This document shows positions 6,362 through 14,093 of a stretch of DNA of 16,755 nucleotides, one piece after another. The notes under the pieces are model-generated. The model was not told where the DNA came from and searched no databases. It saw nothing but the letters and a program-made list of their open reading frames with translations. The DNA comes from an uncultured Actinomycetes bacterium (GTDB taxonomy: Bacteria > Actinomycetota > Actinomycetes > Nanopelagicales > Nanopelagicaceae): contig CAIZHC010000043.1 of assembly GCA_903932705.1 (NCBI GenBank), forward strand, positions 1-16,755, given 5' to 3'. Both the position numbers and the translations under genes were made by a program. Every line of letters begins with the position of its first letter. Positions within the stretch are counted from its first letter, which is position 1.

Positions 6362-7195
6362 GTGAGTAAATATGCCTATCTTGGACCTGCCGGAACATTT
6401 ACCGAAGCGGCTCTTTTAGGTATCACCTCTTCATCAGATCAACTTACTGCTTACGCAAATGTCACTGCGGCCCTCAATGCCGTTCGTGATGGGAGTGCCG
6501 AATTCGCATTAGTCCCCATAGAAAATTCTGTTGAGGGAGTCGTGGCTCGCACCCTTGATGAACTTGCAACCGGGGAGGCGCTAGAGATTGTCGCCGAAAC
6601 CACGATTCCAGTGAGTTTCTTCCTTATGACACTGCCAGAGAATGCCACCAAAAAAATCACTCGAGTGGCCACCCACCCTCATGCAGAATCACAATGTCGG
6701 GCATATATCGCTCGAGTTCTACCCAGCGCTGAAATCATCGCAACCCCTTCAACCGCCGCAGCAGCGGAGGGGCTAAAAGATGGAAATTGGGATGGAGCAA
6801 TCGCCGCGAAAATCGCCGCCGATAAATATGGTTTAACCATCGTCGCGGAAAATATTGGGGATAACGAAGGCGCGGTCACGCGATTTGTCCTTGCTCGCAA
6901 ACCTGGTGAAATATCTATCGCCTCGGGAAATGATCGAACATCACTGGTTGCATATATTGATATTGACCACGCAGGTGCTCTCTTGGAAATTCTTACTGAG
7001 TTCGCAAAGAACGATGTAAACCTAACTTTCATTCAGAGTCGTCCTACGGGACGCGAATTAGGGCATTACCACTTCATTATTGATGTGGAGGGCCACCAAA
7101 CTGACGCTGGCGTAGCGAAATCTATTGAGGGTTTACGCGGCATTTGTGAGGATATTCGCGTTCTCGGTTCGTACCCACGTTCCACCACTAGATAG
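6362..7195 (+). CDS. pheA: Prephenate dehydratase
   Basis: Converts prephenate to phenylpyruvate, the committed step of phenylalanine synthesis, in the cytosol. The 277-aa monofunctional enzyme (no chorismate mutase domain) begins YAYLGPAGTFTEAA, carries the VPIENSVEG substrate segment, and has the catalytic TRF motif (Thr173) in GAVTRFVLA. A C-terminal ACT domain (about 195-272) has HAGALLEIL, matching the GAL motif, and QSRPT where most family members have ESRP; these two motifs bind phenylalanine for feedback inhibition. The Glu-to-Gln change is mild and inhibition is probably kept. The start is GTG, set by the family N-terminus and by the -10 element 6 nt upstream. Nine bases separate it from serS, whose -10 element overlaps the pheA stop codon. 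Confidence 0.96.
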   Translation: MSKYAYLGPAGTFTEAALLGITSSSDQLTAYANVTAALNAVRDGSAEFALVPIENSVEGVVARTLDELATGEALEIVAETTIPVSFFLMTLPENATKKITRVATHPHAESQCRAYIARVLPSAEIIATPSTAAAAEGLKDGNWDGAIAAKIAADKYGLTIVAENIGDNEGAVTRFVLARKPGEISIASGNDRTSLVAYIDIDHAGALLEILTEFAKNDVNLTFIQSRPTGRELGHYHFIIDVEGHQTDAGVAKSIEGLRGICEDIRVLGSYPRSTTR

Positions 7196-7198
7196 GCT
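7193..7198 (+). promoter_or_regulatory. Leaderless-type -10 element for serS
   Basis: TAGGCT, 6 nt, then GTG at 7205. Its first three bases are the TAG stop codon of pheA. It suggests serS can be transcribed separately from pheA. Confidence 0.5.
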
Positions 7199-7204
7199 TA
7201 TCCC

Positions 7205-8467
7205 GTGATTGATTTAAAAATACTTCGTGAAGATCCAGAACGGGTTCGCCTCTCCCAAAAAGTTCGTGGCGAGAGCGTGGAGATTGTTGACCAACTTCTT
7301 GAACTCGATGAGGCCCGCCGAGTAGCAATCACCACATTTGAAGCGCTACGTGCGGAACAGAATATTCTCTCTAAATCAGTAGGCGCAGCTAAAGGTGATG
7401 AGAAAACTGCACTCCTTGAAAAAGCAAAAGATTTATCTAGCCGCGTAAAAGAGGCAGATGCTGCTCGTGCGCTCGCCGAAACTGCTGCAGATGCTGCGCT
7501 CTTACAGATTCATAATCTCATTAGCCTTGAAGCTCCAGTTGGAGGAGAAGAAGATTTCGTAGTGCTGGAACATGTTGGCACTCCGCGCGATTTTGCGGCG
7601 GCAGGCTTCGAGCCAAAAGACCATGTAGAACTCGGAAAGATTCTTAAGGCTATTGATACGGAGCGCGGCGCGAAGGTTTCCGGTTCTCGTTCTTACTATC
7701 TCACTGGTGTTGGAGCACTCCTAGAGTTCGCTCTCGTTAACTATGCAATCTCTTCTGCAACAAAAGCTGGCTTTACTCCAGTAATTCCACCGGTACTTGT
7801 TAACCCTCCAGCGATGGAGGGAACCGGATTTCTTGGTCAAGCGGCTGAGAATGTTTACCGCCTCGATGCTGATGATATGTATTTGGTTGGAACGAGTGAA
7901 GTTCCACTTGCCGCGTATCACATGGATGAGGTACTTCCACAACTGCCATTGCGTTACGCCGGATATTCCACCTGTTTTCGCCGCGAAGCTGGTACCTACG
8001 GAAAAGATACTCGTGGAATTATCCGAGTTCACCAATTTGATAAAGTTGAAATGTTCATCTTCTGTGAACCCAAAGATGCCCTCGCAGAACACCAAAAGTT
8101 ATTGCAGTGGGAGAAAGATTTCCTCAACGCAATGGAGATCCCTTACCGAGTGATTGATGTTGCTTCAGGAGATTTGGGAGCTAGCGCAATTCGTAAATTC
8201 GATATTGAGGCATGGATCCCAACTCAGAGCGCTTACCGTGAAGTTACAAGTACTTCTAATTGCACAGAGTTCCAAGCCCGTCGCTTAAATATTCGCTATC
8301 GCGATGAGGATGCAACAAAACATGTTGCGACTCTGAATGGAACCTTGGTTGCGATCCCTCGCATGATTGTGGCAATTTTAGAGAATCATCAAGAAGCAGA
8401 TGGATCAGTTAATGTTCCAAACGCGCTTCGCCCCTTCTTAGGAGTCGACAGATTACTTCCCGCATAG
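7205..8467 (+). CDS. serS: Seryl-tRNA synthetase
   Basis: Charges tRNA-Ser with serine; a class II aminoacyl-tRNA synthetase acting as a cytosolic dimer. The 420-aa protein is full length. Residues about 1-105 form the N-terminal helical hairpin that grips the long variable arm of tRNA-Ser, starting with the typical [15 protein letters not shown]. The catalytic core shows the TSEVPL serine-binding segment, motif 2 in [37 protein letters not shown], and motif 3 in [18 protein letters not shown]. It starts at GTG with the leaderless element described above. Its last 16 bases, including the stop, are inside the proposed HAD gene. The genome's tRNA-Ser(TGA), a substrate, lies 1.6 kb downstream. 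Confidence 0.97.
   Translation: MIDLKILREDPERVRLSQKVRGESVEIVDQLLELDEARRVAITTFEALRAEQNILSKSVGAAKGDEKTALLEKAKDLSSRVKEADAARALAETAADAALLQIHNLISLEAPVGGEEDFVVLEHVGTPRDFAAAGFEPKDHVELGKILKAIDTERGAKVSGSRSYYLTGVGALLEFALVNYAISSATKAGFTPVIPPVLVNPPAMEGTGFLGQAAENVYRLDADDMYLVGTSEVPLAAYHMDEVLPQLPLRYAGYSTCFRREAGTYGKDTRGIIRVHQFDKVEMFIFCEPKDALAEHQKLLQWEKDFLNAMEIPYRVIDVASGDLGASAIRKFDIEAWIPTQSAYREVTSTSNCTEFQARRLNIRYRDEDATKHVATLNGTLVAIPRMIVAILENHQEADGSVNVPNALRPFLGVDRLLPA
8440..8444 (+). promoter_or_regulatory. Shine-Dalgarno AGGAG inside serS, before an ATT codon
   Basis: AGGAG followed by 7 nt and then ATT at 8452, in the frame of the HAD protein. This is the only well-placed ribosome-binding site ahead of the first catalytic motif of that protein. 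Confidence 0.5.
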
Positions 8468-9279
8468 TTGGTTCACGTCCGAAGGTAATTGCTACAGACC
8501 TCGATGGGACAATCGTCTCCTCCTACGAACGTATTACCTCCCGCACAATTTCAGCATTTACCGCTGCGCGAGATGCAGGAGTAGATATCTTCTTCGTTAC
8601 TGGGCGCCCACCGCGTTGGATGCGGGAGATTAAGGAGAGTTTTGGCTTCGGCAATGCCATCTGCGCTAACGGTGCGATGCATTATGACTTACTTGGTGAA
8701 CGCGTGATTGAAGAATGGTTGATCCCACTTGAGAACCAATTTGAATTCGTAAAGCGGATGCGTGAAGCAGTTCCATCAATCTCATTTGCAACTGAGTACG
8801 GAGATGAGTTCCACCACGAAAGCGCTTACATTCCACGATGGGACGTTGGCGTTGATAACTCTCCCGTTGCGCGAATTGAAGAAAAATTACTCAAGCCAGC
8901 TTTCAAGATGTTGGCTCGTTGTTCTAATTTCGAGTACACCTCAGATGAATTACTTGAGATTGCAAAACGTGAAGTGGGGGATCTTGTCACGATTACTCAT
9001 TCCAACGCGGGGGAGGCGCTCTTAGAAATTTCTGCGCTCGGAGTAAGCAAAGGTGAAACCCTGGCAAAGCTCACAGCTCGCCTTGGATATAGCGCTAGCG
9101 ATGTCGTGACCTTTGGAGATAATCCAAATGATTTCTCAATGCTCTCTTGGGCTGAGCGCTCATGGGCGATGGCAGATGGCCACCCCGATGCCCCTAAGTA
9201 TGCAAAATTTGTAGCCGAACCCCATCACTTAGATGGGGTAGCTATTGTCATTGAGCAACTTTTGGAGTTGCCCGCTTAA
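8452..9279 (+). CDS. Cof-type HAD-IIB phosphatase, apparent ATT start
   Basis: Haloacid dehalogenase-superfamily hydrolase of the Cof/YidA type, acting on small phosphorylated metabolites; substrate unknown. The first in-frame ATG is at 8620, but the frame is coding well before it: it reads [12 protein letters not shown] (motif I with the nucleophilic Asp) and [10 protein letters not shown] (motif II), both essential. Motif III Lys lies in GETLAKL and motif IV is [10 protein letters not shown]. Between the upstream in-frame stop (8410-8412) and motif I there is no ATG, GTG, TTG or CTG. ATT at 8452 has AGGAG 7 nt upstream and gives 275 aa, a normal length for the family, overlapping serS by 16 bases. 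A sequencing error or frameshift is the alternative. Convergent with the SDR gene 6 bp away. Confidence 0.85.
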   Translation: MTSRIVGSRPKVIATDLDGTIVSSYERITSRTISAFTAARDAGVDIFFVTGRPPRWMREIKESFGFGNAICANGAMHYDLLGERVIEEWLIPLENQFEFVKRMREAVPSISFATEYGDEFHHESAYIPRWDVGVDNSPVARIEEKLLKPAFKMLARCSNFEYTSDELLEIAKREVGDLVTITHSNAGEALLEISALGVSKGETLAKLTARLGYSASDVVTFGDNPNDFSMLSWAERSWAMADGHPDAPKYAKFVAEPHHLDGVAIVIEQLLELPA

Positions 9280-9285
9280 TTCTAT

Positions 9286-9939
9286 TTACGCAGTAGCTCC
9301 AGTAAAGATGGTTTCTACTTCGCCCTCTCGGTTCTCAAATGCCTCAATATATTTCTTTGCAATGAGATCTGGTGCAAATGGAGTTGCCGGGGCAACAGTT
9401 CCCCCAATGGTGATGGTTGCTACGCGAATCCCCGCCGGTTTTAGCTCTTGGGCAAGTAGTAGAGCCGCGGAGCGGATCATGGCTTTTCCAACGGACAAGA
9501 CTCCATAATCACTTGATGGGTAGAGCGCAAAGCCACCACCAGTAACAAGAAGCGCGCTTCGACCCGCAGTCATATTTGGAAGTGCGGCTTTAGTTGCGCT
9601 GAGGAGGCTGTAAAGATTTACTTCAGTCGCTAAGCGAACTTCTTCAGATGGGGTGGCGAGTAGCGGTCCACCGAATGCAGCCGCGTTGTAGACCAAGGCA
9701 TCAATTGGTTGATCTATGGCTTCAACTGCCCGAGCTACATCGCTCGGCACAGAAGCATCAGCCACAGCCACATCCACTGTGGCTCCAAGAATTCGAAGCG
9801 CCGCCGCCATCTCTTCAAGATTTTCGATATTTCTGGAGATGAGAAGAATTGGATGCCCCTTTTCGGCGAATGCTTGGGCTACACCAACTCCAACGCCAGG
9901 TCCTGCTCCTACAACTACGACGAGTTCAGGGTTATTCAT
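9286..9939 (-). CDS. Short-chain dehydrogenase/reductase with atypical active site
   Basis: Rossmann-fold oxidoreductase of the SDR superfamily. The 217-aa protein has the glycine-rich cofactor motif GAGPGVGVG (11-19), an ADASV segment that should contact adenine, and NAAAFGG (85-91) in place of NAG. Arg36 after the second strand hints at NADP(H). The catalytic YxxxK is not intact: Lys152 is in GVLSVGKA, but the position four before it is Leu148, with the nearest Tyr at 145, and the usual catalytic Ser is replaced by a GGG run (134-136). I recall related actinobacterial SDRs with the same SxGKA pattern, so this may be a subgroup with altered chemistry. Start: ATG 9939 with AGGAG 6 nt upstream; the TTG at 9942 would be too close to that site. 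Confidence 0.85.
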   Translation of the reverse strand: MNNPELVVVVGAGPGVGVGVAQAFAEKGHPILLISRNIENLEEMAAALRILGATVDVAVADASVPSDVARAVEAIDQPIDALVYNAAAFGGPLLATPSEEVRLATEVNLYSLLSATKAALPNMTAGRSALLVTGGGFALYPSSDYGVLSVGKAMIRSAALLLAQELKPAGIRVATITIGGTVAPATPFAPDLIAKKYIEAFENREGEVETIFTGATA

Positions 9940-9945
9940 CAATAT

Positions 9946-9950
9946 CTCCT
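9946..9950 (-). promoter_or_regulatory. Shine-Dalgarno of the SDR gene
   Basis: Minus strand AGGAG about 6 nt before ATG 9939. It decides against TTG 9942 as the start. Confidence 0.6.
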
Positions 9951-10032
9951 ATAAATTTTTAGAAAACTCTCTCCCAAAGCGGGGTCAAGGCTCTGACGAT
10001 ACCTTTGAAGAGAGAGCTCTTCCCGTTGAATT

Positions 10033-10060
10033 TTGCGACCCTGCAGTACTCCAGTAAGTT
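10033..10060 (+). promoter_or_regulatory. Probable promoter of tRNA-Ser
   Basis: TTGCGA at 10033-10038, a 16-bp spacer, then TAAGTT at 10055-10060, 7 nt before the first base of the tRNA. Spacing fits a sigma-70-type promoter starting at or next to the tRNA 5' end. Confidence 0.5.
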
Positions 10061-10067
10061 TGCCCAC

Positions 10068-10153
10068 GGAGGGCTCGCATAGCGGCCGAGTGCACCGGTC
10101 TTGAAAACCGGCAAGGGAAACCTTCGTGGGTTCAAATCCCACGCCCTCCGCCA
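10068..10153 (+). tRNA. tRNA-Ser (anticodon TGA)
   Basis: A class II tRNA with acceptor GGAGGGC (10068-10074) paired to GCCCTCC (10143-10149) and discriminator G10150. The anticodon stem is CCGGT/ACCGG with loop CTTGAAA, anticodon TGA at 10102-10104, reading UCA. The variable arm is AAGG-GAAA-CCTT and the T arm CGTGGG-TTCAAAT-CCCACG. CCA (10151-10153) is encoded, unlike in the tRNA-Leu above. A run of T follows, but I see no convincing terminator hairpin. Confidence 0.96.
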
Positions 10154-10213
10154 GTTTTTATATTTGCCCGATTTGCCCTGCTTGTGGGCGATTTCACCCC
10201 TAGAACCTATGCA

Positions 10214-10243
10214 CCTACCTAGCGTTATTAGGTCGCTGGTAGG
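10214..10243 (+). promoter_or_regulatory. Hairpin or dyad covering the sdhC ribosome-binding site
   Basis: CCTACC (10214-10219) and AGCG (10221-10224) pair with CGCT (10234-10237) and GGTAGG (10238-10243), making 10 base pairs with one bulged T and a 9-nt loop. The weak Shine-Dalgarno AGGA (10241-10244) lies mostly in the 3' arm, 11 nt before the sdhC ATG. If transcribed, it could limit translation; if not, it may be an operator. A TAGCGT hexamer at 10220-10225 is a possible -10, in which case the RNA hairpin could not fully form. Confidence 0.45.
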
Positions 10244-10254
10244 AAACTTCCCCC

Positions 10255-11076
10255 ATGGCAATTGATACCTCAGGCAACGGCGTCTTCTCAGAGGGTCGAG
10301 CAAAGTTAAGCGCTCGCACGCTTCGTACGGACAAGTGGTGGCTCCAACCTCTCATCACGGTAATCGTTCTCTTCTCCTTCATCGTTTACGCAACCCTCCG
10401 AGCATTTGAAAACGGAAAATATTTTGCGCAACCTTTGATCTCACCTTTTTACTCACCGTGTTTAGCTTCCAACTGCGTTAAAGACTCCCCATCATTTATC
10501 GGAACAATCTTCGGGACGTACCACATCTTCGGAATGACTGTCTCACCGTCACTCTTCATCTTGATCTTCCCACTCGCATTCCGCATGACCTGTTACTACT
10601 ACCGCAAGGCGTACTACCGCTCCTTCTGGATGTCACCACCTGCATGTGCAGTTGCTGAACCTCACGCCAAGTACACGGGTGAAACTCGCGCACCTCTCAT
10701 TATTCAAAACGGTCACCGTTACGCTTTTTATGCAGGCCTAGTTTTCAATGTATTCCTTACTATTGATGCGATTGGTGCCTTTAGAAATGAGAAGGGTCAA
10801 TGGGGTCACATGTCCATTGGCACATTAGTACTACTTGCAAATGCAACTTTCTTGTGGCTGTACTCGATGTCATGTCATACCTGCCGTCACACAGTGGGTG
10901 GACGCCATCGCAATTTCTCGAAGCACCCAATCCGCTACAAGCTCTGGACCTGGGTTTCGATTTTGAATCATAAGCACCAGAACTTCGCATGGATCTCACT
11001 CTTCGGTGTAGCACTTGCCGATCTCTACGTCCGCCAGGTTTCTGGTGGCTCAATCCGCAATCTCTACTTCTTCTAA
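10255..11076 (+). CDS. sdhC: Succinate dehydrogenase membrane anchor, Sdh1 (Rv0249c) type
   Basis: Membrane subunit that links succinate oxidation to the quinone pool. At 273 aa it is far longer than the four-helix SdhC/SdhD proteins and matches, in length and operon order, the mycobacterial Sdh1 anchor Rv0249c. I count five membrane helices, at about residues 30-50, 84-110, 155-176, 186-205 and 243-262. It is rich in Cys and His: C69 and C74 (SPCLASNC), H90, C113, and the cluster C207-H208-T-C210-R-H212 at the end of helix four, then H239 and H241. A membrane-embedded Rieske-type cluster has been reported for M. smegmatis Sdh1; these residues are candidate ligands, by inference. First gene of sdhC-sdhA-sdhB. 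Confidence 0.88.
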   Translation: MAIDTSGNGVFSEGRAKLSARTLRTDKWWLQPLITVIVLFSFIVYATLRAFENGKYFAQPLISPFYSPCLASNCVKDSPSFIGTIFGTYHIFGMTVSPSLFILIFPLAFRMTCYYYRKAYYRSFWMSPPACAVAEPHAKYTGETRAPLIIQNGHRYAFYAGLVFNVFLTIDAIGAFRNEKGQWGHMSIGTLVLLANATFLWLYSMSCHTCRHTVGGRHRNFSKHPIRYKLWTWVSILNHKHQNFAWISLFGVALADLYVRQVSGGSIRNLYFF

Positions 11077-11089
11077 AGGCGAATAGAAA

Positions 11090-12976
11090 ATGACAGAACA
11101 GATCGAACGTCACAAGTATGACATCGTCGTTATCGGCGCCGGTGGAGCAGGATTGCGCGCAGCTGTAGAAGCTCGCGAAGCGGGACTCTCGGTAGCGATT
11201 GTCTGCAAATCCTTATTTGGTAAAGCTCACACTGTTATGGCTGAAGGTGGCGCTGCTGCATCAATGGGTAACGTCAACGACAATGACAACTGGATGGTGC
11301 ACTTTAGAGACACCATGCGCGGCGGAAAATTCCTTAACCACTATCGAATGGCAGAACTCCATGCAAAGGAAGCCCCAGATCGCATCTGGGAGCTGGAGAC
11401 TTGGGGTGCACTCTTTGATCGCACTAAAGAGGGAAAGATTTCACAACGTAACTTTGGTGGACACGAATATCCTCGCTTAGCTCACGTTGGAGACCGCACA
11501 GGCCTAGAACTCATCCGTACCATGCAGCAACGTATCGTTGCTCTGCAGCAGAAGGATGGACGTGACTTTGGAGATCCAGAGAAAAACATTCGCGTATTTG
11601 CTGAGGTAACCATCACTGAAATTCTTAAAGAGAAAGGCAAGATTGCTGGTGCATACGGGTATCGCCGTGAGAATGGTGAAGAGGTTCTCTTTGAAGCCCC
11701 CGCAGTAGTTATTGCAACAGGTGGCGTCGGCAAGACCTTTAAAATTACCTCAAACTCTTGGGAAGGCACTGGCGATGGCCACGCTCTTGCCCTCAAAGCA
11801 GGCGCAAACTTGGTTGATATGGAGTTCTTGCAATTCCACCCAACTGGAATGGTCTGGCCGCTTTCAGTTAAGGGAATTTTGGTTACCGAATCTGTTCGCG
11901 GCGAAGGTGGAATTCTGACAAACTCACTCGGCGAACGCTTCATGTTCAAATACATTCCAGATGTCTTTAAAGATAAGTATGCAGATAATGAAGCTGAGGC
12001 AGATCGTTGGTATGTCGATCAAGACAATAACCGTCGCCCACCTGAGTTGTTGCCGCGCGATGAAGTTGCGCGCGCCATTAACAGCGAAGTAAAAGCTGGT
12101 CGTGGAACTGAACATGGTGGAGTATTCCTCGATGTATCAAAGCGCCTCTCCGCAGAAATAATTAAAAAGCGCCTGCCATCTATGTGGCACCAGTTCTATG
12201 AACTTGCTGGCGTAGATATCACTAAAGAGGCGATGGAAGTTGGACCTACCTGTCACTATGTAATGGGTGGAGTTGAAGTTGATCCAGATTCAGCCGCTGC
12301 CGTTGGTGTCGATGGTCTCTTCGCAGCAGGTGAAGTTGCCGGCGGTATGCATGGTTCAAATCGCCTTGGTGGCAATTCACTTACCGATCTCTTGGTCTTC
12401 GGTCGTCGTGCCGGAATGGGCGCAGTTGCATATGTGAAGTCACATGGTGAAAATCCAGTCAGTCAATCAACGCTCGAAAAGGCAGCCGCACGAATTGAAG
12501 CTCCCTTTAGTCGTGTTGGTGGCGAGAATGCATATTCACTTCACCAGGAGTTGCAGGAAATTACACACAACCTGGTTGGAATTATTCGTACCGGGGCAGA
12601 ACTTACTGAAGCGATTAAAGAGATTGCTGAGATTAGAAAGCGCAGTGCAAATATCTCTGTAACCGGAGATCGTAAGTTCAACCCTGGTTTCCACCTAGCC
12701 TTCGACTTGGACAACATGTTGCTCGTCGCCGAAAGCACAGCAAAATCAGCTCTGCTTCGCGAAGAGTCACGCGGCGGTCACACTCGCGATGATTTCCCTG
12801 GCATGAACTCCACCTGGCGTCAGGTTAACCACATCTCCAGCTTTGATGGCGAGAAGGTCAATATCAAATCTCAGCCACTACCCGTCCTGCCTAAAGAGCT
12901 CTTCGATCTCTTTGATGTTCACGAACTAGAGAAGTACATGACCCCAGAGGAAATCTCGAAAGGCGGTTCCAACTAA
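11090..12976 (+). CDS. sdhA: Succinate dehydrogenase flavoprotein subunit
   Basis: Catalytic subunit oxidising succinate to fumarate with covalently bound FAD. The 628-aa protein starts with the FAD-binding fold (IVVIGAGGAGLRAA, 13-25). His47 in KAHTVMAEGG is at the position of the FAD-linking histidine. LQFHPTGM, RGEGGILTNSLGERFM and HGSNRLGGNSLTDL are the active-site and FAD-binding segments of the fumarate reductase/succinate dehydrogenase family. The C-terminal helical domain is complete. It begins 13 nt after sdhC with a weak AAAGG site, and its stop overlaps the sdhB start by one base (TAATG), so the subunits are translationally coupled. Orientation as dehydrogenase or fumarate reductase cannot be settled from sequence; an aerobic Sdh1 role is the default. 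Confidence 0.97.
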   Translation: MTEQIERHKYDIVVIGAGGAGLRAAVEAREAGLSVAIVCKSLFGKAHTVMAEGGAAASMGNVNDNDNWMVHFRDTMRGGKFLNHYRMAELHAKEAPDRIWELETWGALFDRTKEGKISQRNFGGHEYPRLAHVGDRTGLELIRTMQQRIVALQQKDGRDFGDPEKNIRVFAEVTITEILKEKGKIAGAYGYRRENGEEVLFEAPAVVIATGGVGKTFKITSNSWEGTGDGHALALKAGANLVDMEFLQFHPTGMVWPLSVKGILVTESVRGEGGILTNSLGERFMFKYIPDVFKDKYADNEAEADRWYVDQDNNRRPPELLPRDEVARAINSEVKAGRGTEHGGVFLDVSKRLSAEIIKKRLPSMWHQFYELAGVDITKEAMEVGPTCHYVMGGVEVDPDSAAAVGVDGLFAAGEVAGGMHGSNRLGGNSLTDLLVFGRRAGMGAVAYVKSHGENPVSQSTLEKAAARIEAPFSRVGGENAYSLHQELQEITHNLVGIIRTGAELTEAIKEIAEIRKRSANISVTGDRKFNPGFHLAFDLDNMLLVAESTAKSALLREESRGGHTRDDFPGMNSTWRQVNHISSFDGEKVNIKSQPLPVLPKELFDLFDVHELEKYMTPEEISKGGSN

Positions 12977-13737
12977 TGGCGCGCACATTGAAACTTCGCA
13001 TCTGGCGTGGAAGTGACCAAGATGGTGCATTACAAGATGTCACCGTCGAGGCAAATAGTGGTGAGGTTGTTCTCGACATTATTCACCGCGTCCAAGCAAC
13101 ACAGATGGGCGATCTCGCTGTTCGCTGGAATTGCAAAGCGGGTAAGTGCGGATCGTGTTCTATGGAGATCAACGGAAAACCTCGCCTTGCCTGTATGACT
13201 CAAGTATCTGCTTACGCAGAAGATGAGGTCATCACCATCACACCCCTTCGCGCATTCCCAGTAATTAAAGATCTCGTCACCGATGTCTCCTTTAACTACA
13301 AGAAGGCCCTAGAAGTCCGTGCGTATGAGCACCCTGCTGATTTGGCGCCAGGTGAGGCTCGTATGGAGCAGATTGATGTGGAGCGCTCGCAAGAGTTCCG
13401 CAAGTGCATCGAATGTTTCCTATGTCAGAACACCTGCCACGTCATCCGCGACCACGAGGAGAATAAGAAATCCTTCGCCGGTCCTAGATTCTTTATCCGT
13501 TTAGCTGAACTCGATATGCATCCACTAGACACTCTGCGTAATCGTAAGCAGAGCGCTCAAGAGGAGCATGGTCTAGGCATGTGCAACATCACCAAGTGCT
13601 GCACCGAAGTCTGCCCAGAGCACATCCGCATCACGGATAACGCGATCATTCCGATGAAAGAGCGCGTAGTCGACGTTAAGTACGACCCACTTCGCTGGTT
13701 AGGCTCGGTTATCAGAAAGCGAGAAGGTATCCTTTAA
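12976..13737 (+). CDS. sdhB: Succinate dehydrogenase iron-sulfur subunit
   Basis: Electron-transfer subunit carrying electrons from FAD to the membrane anchor. In its 253 residues the plant-ferredoxin-type domain holds C53, C58, C61 and C73 for [2Fe-2S] (CKAGKCGSC...C). The C-terminal domain has C144, C147, C150 and C154 (CIECFLCQNTC), followed by C203, C208, C209 and C213 (CNITKCCTEVCPEH), which together serve the [4Fe-4S] and [3Fe-4S] centres. The WRGSDQDG start and R-LACMTQV segment match Sdh1-type SdhB. It overlaps sdhA by one base. Its last codons contain the TATCCT element of the next gene, which starts 2 nt after the sdhB stop. Confidence 0.97.
   Translation: MARTLKLRIWRGSDQDGALQDVTVEANSGEVVLDIIHRVQATQMGDLAVRWNCKAGKCGSCSMEINGKPRLACMTQVSAYAEDEVITITPLRAFPVIKDLVTDVSFNYKKALEVRAYEHPADLAPGEARMEQIDVERSQEFRKCIECFLCQNTCHVIRDHEENKKSFAGPRFFIRLAELDMHPLDTLRNRKQSAQEEHGLGMCNITKCCTEVCPEHIRITDNAIIPMKERVVDVKYDPLRWLGSVIRKREGIL
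13728..13733 (+). promoter_or_regulatory. Leaderless-type -10 element within the end of sdhB
   Basis: TATCCT, 6 nt, then ATG at 13740. It matches the spacing seen at seven other genes here. It could give the downstream membrane-protein and crcB genes their own transcript. Confidence 0.4.
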
Positions 13738-13739
13738 GC

Positions 13740-14093
13740 ATGAGGATAATTGTTCGTTGGGGAGTTTTAGCTCTTGCAGTCTGGGCAGCAACCAGCTTAG
13801 TTCCAGGAATTAAAGTGCATGGCGGAGCATGGGATTACCTTTGGGTTGCCCTCATCTTCTCCCTCATTAATACCTTCTTAGGATCATTCTTAAAGTTGAT
13901 GACGCTACCCGCTGTAATCCTGAGCGCTGGGCTATTTCTGATCGTGATTAATGCCGCGATGCTTGAAGTGACAACGCACATCAGTAGCGCGCTAACAATC
14001 ACCTCATTCTGGTCAGCCATCTTTGCCTCAATCATCATTAGCTTGGTTTCAGGCATAGGTTCGCGGCTCACCTCCAAGCGCAATTGGAGTTAA
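13740..14093 (+). CDS. Small membrane protein, phage holin family 4 superfamily
   Basis: A 117-aa, four-helix membrane protein of the widespread Phage_holin_4_2 (former DUF360) family. Helices lie at about residues 5-22, 32-50, 55-75 and 85-106, with a basic C-terminus (SRLTSKRNWS). The LVPGI-V and LIF-LINTFLGSFLKL-TLP pattern is the family signature. Despite the name, chromosomal members are housekeeping proteins of unknown function and there is no phage gene nearby. It lies 2 nt after sdhB and overlaps the first crcB gene by 10 nt, so it is probably in one transcript with the fluoride-channel genes. Confidence 0.85.
   Translation: MRIIVRWGVLALAVWAATSLVPGIKVHGGAWDYLWVALIFSLINTFLGSFLKLMTLPAVILSAGLFLIVINAAMLEVTTHISSALTITSFWSAIFASIIISLVSGIGSRLTSKRNWS

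Noticed and set aside
8620..9279. HAD gene starting at ATG 8620
   Set aside because: It would lack the nucleophile motif DLDGT and motif II, which are encoded in the same open frame just upstream.
9280..9300. Terminator hairpin (TGGAG/CTCCA) at the HAD-SDR junction
   Set aside because: Five-base arms with a loop of about 30 nt and no U-tract; chance pairing.
10154..10200. Intrinsic terminator after tRNA-Ser
   Set aside because: GCCC/GGGC pairs exist, but the arms are short, the loop is long and the T-run lies before rather than after them.
14000..14083. Fluoride riboswitch before crcB
   Set aside because: The upstream bases are the coding end of the previous gene and I could not find the conserved fluoride-aptamer pattern.
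13740..14093. Prophage remnant because of the holin-family label
   Set aside because: No other phage gene, attachment site or composition shift; the family is mostly chromosomal and not lytic.
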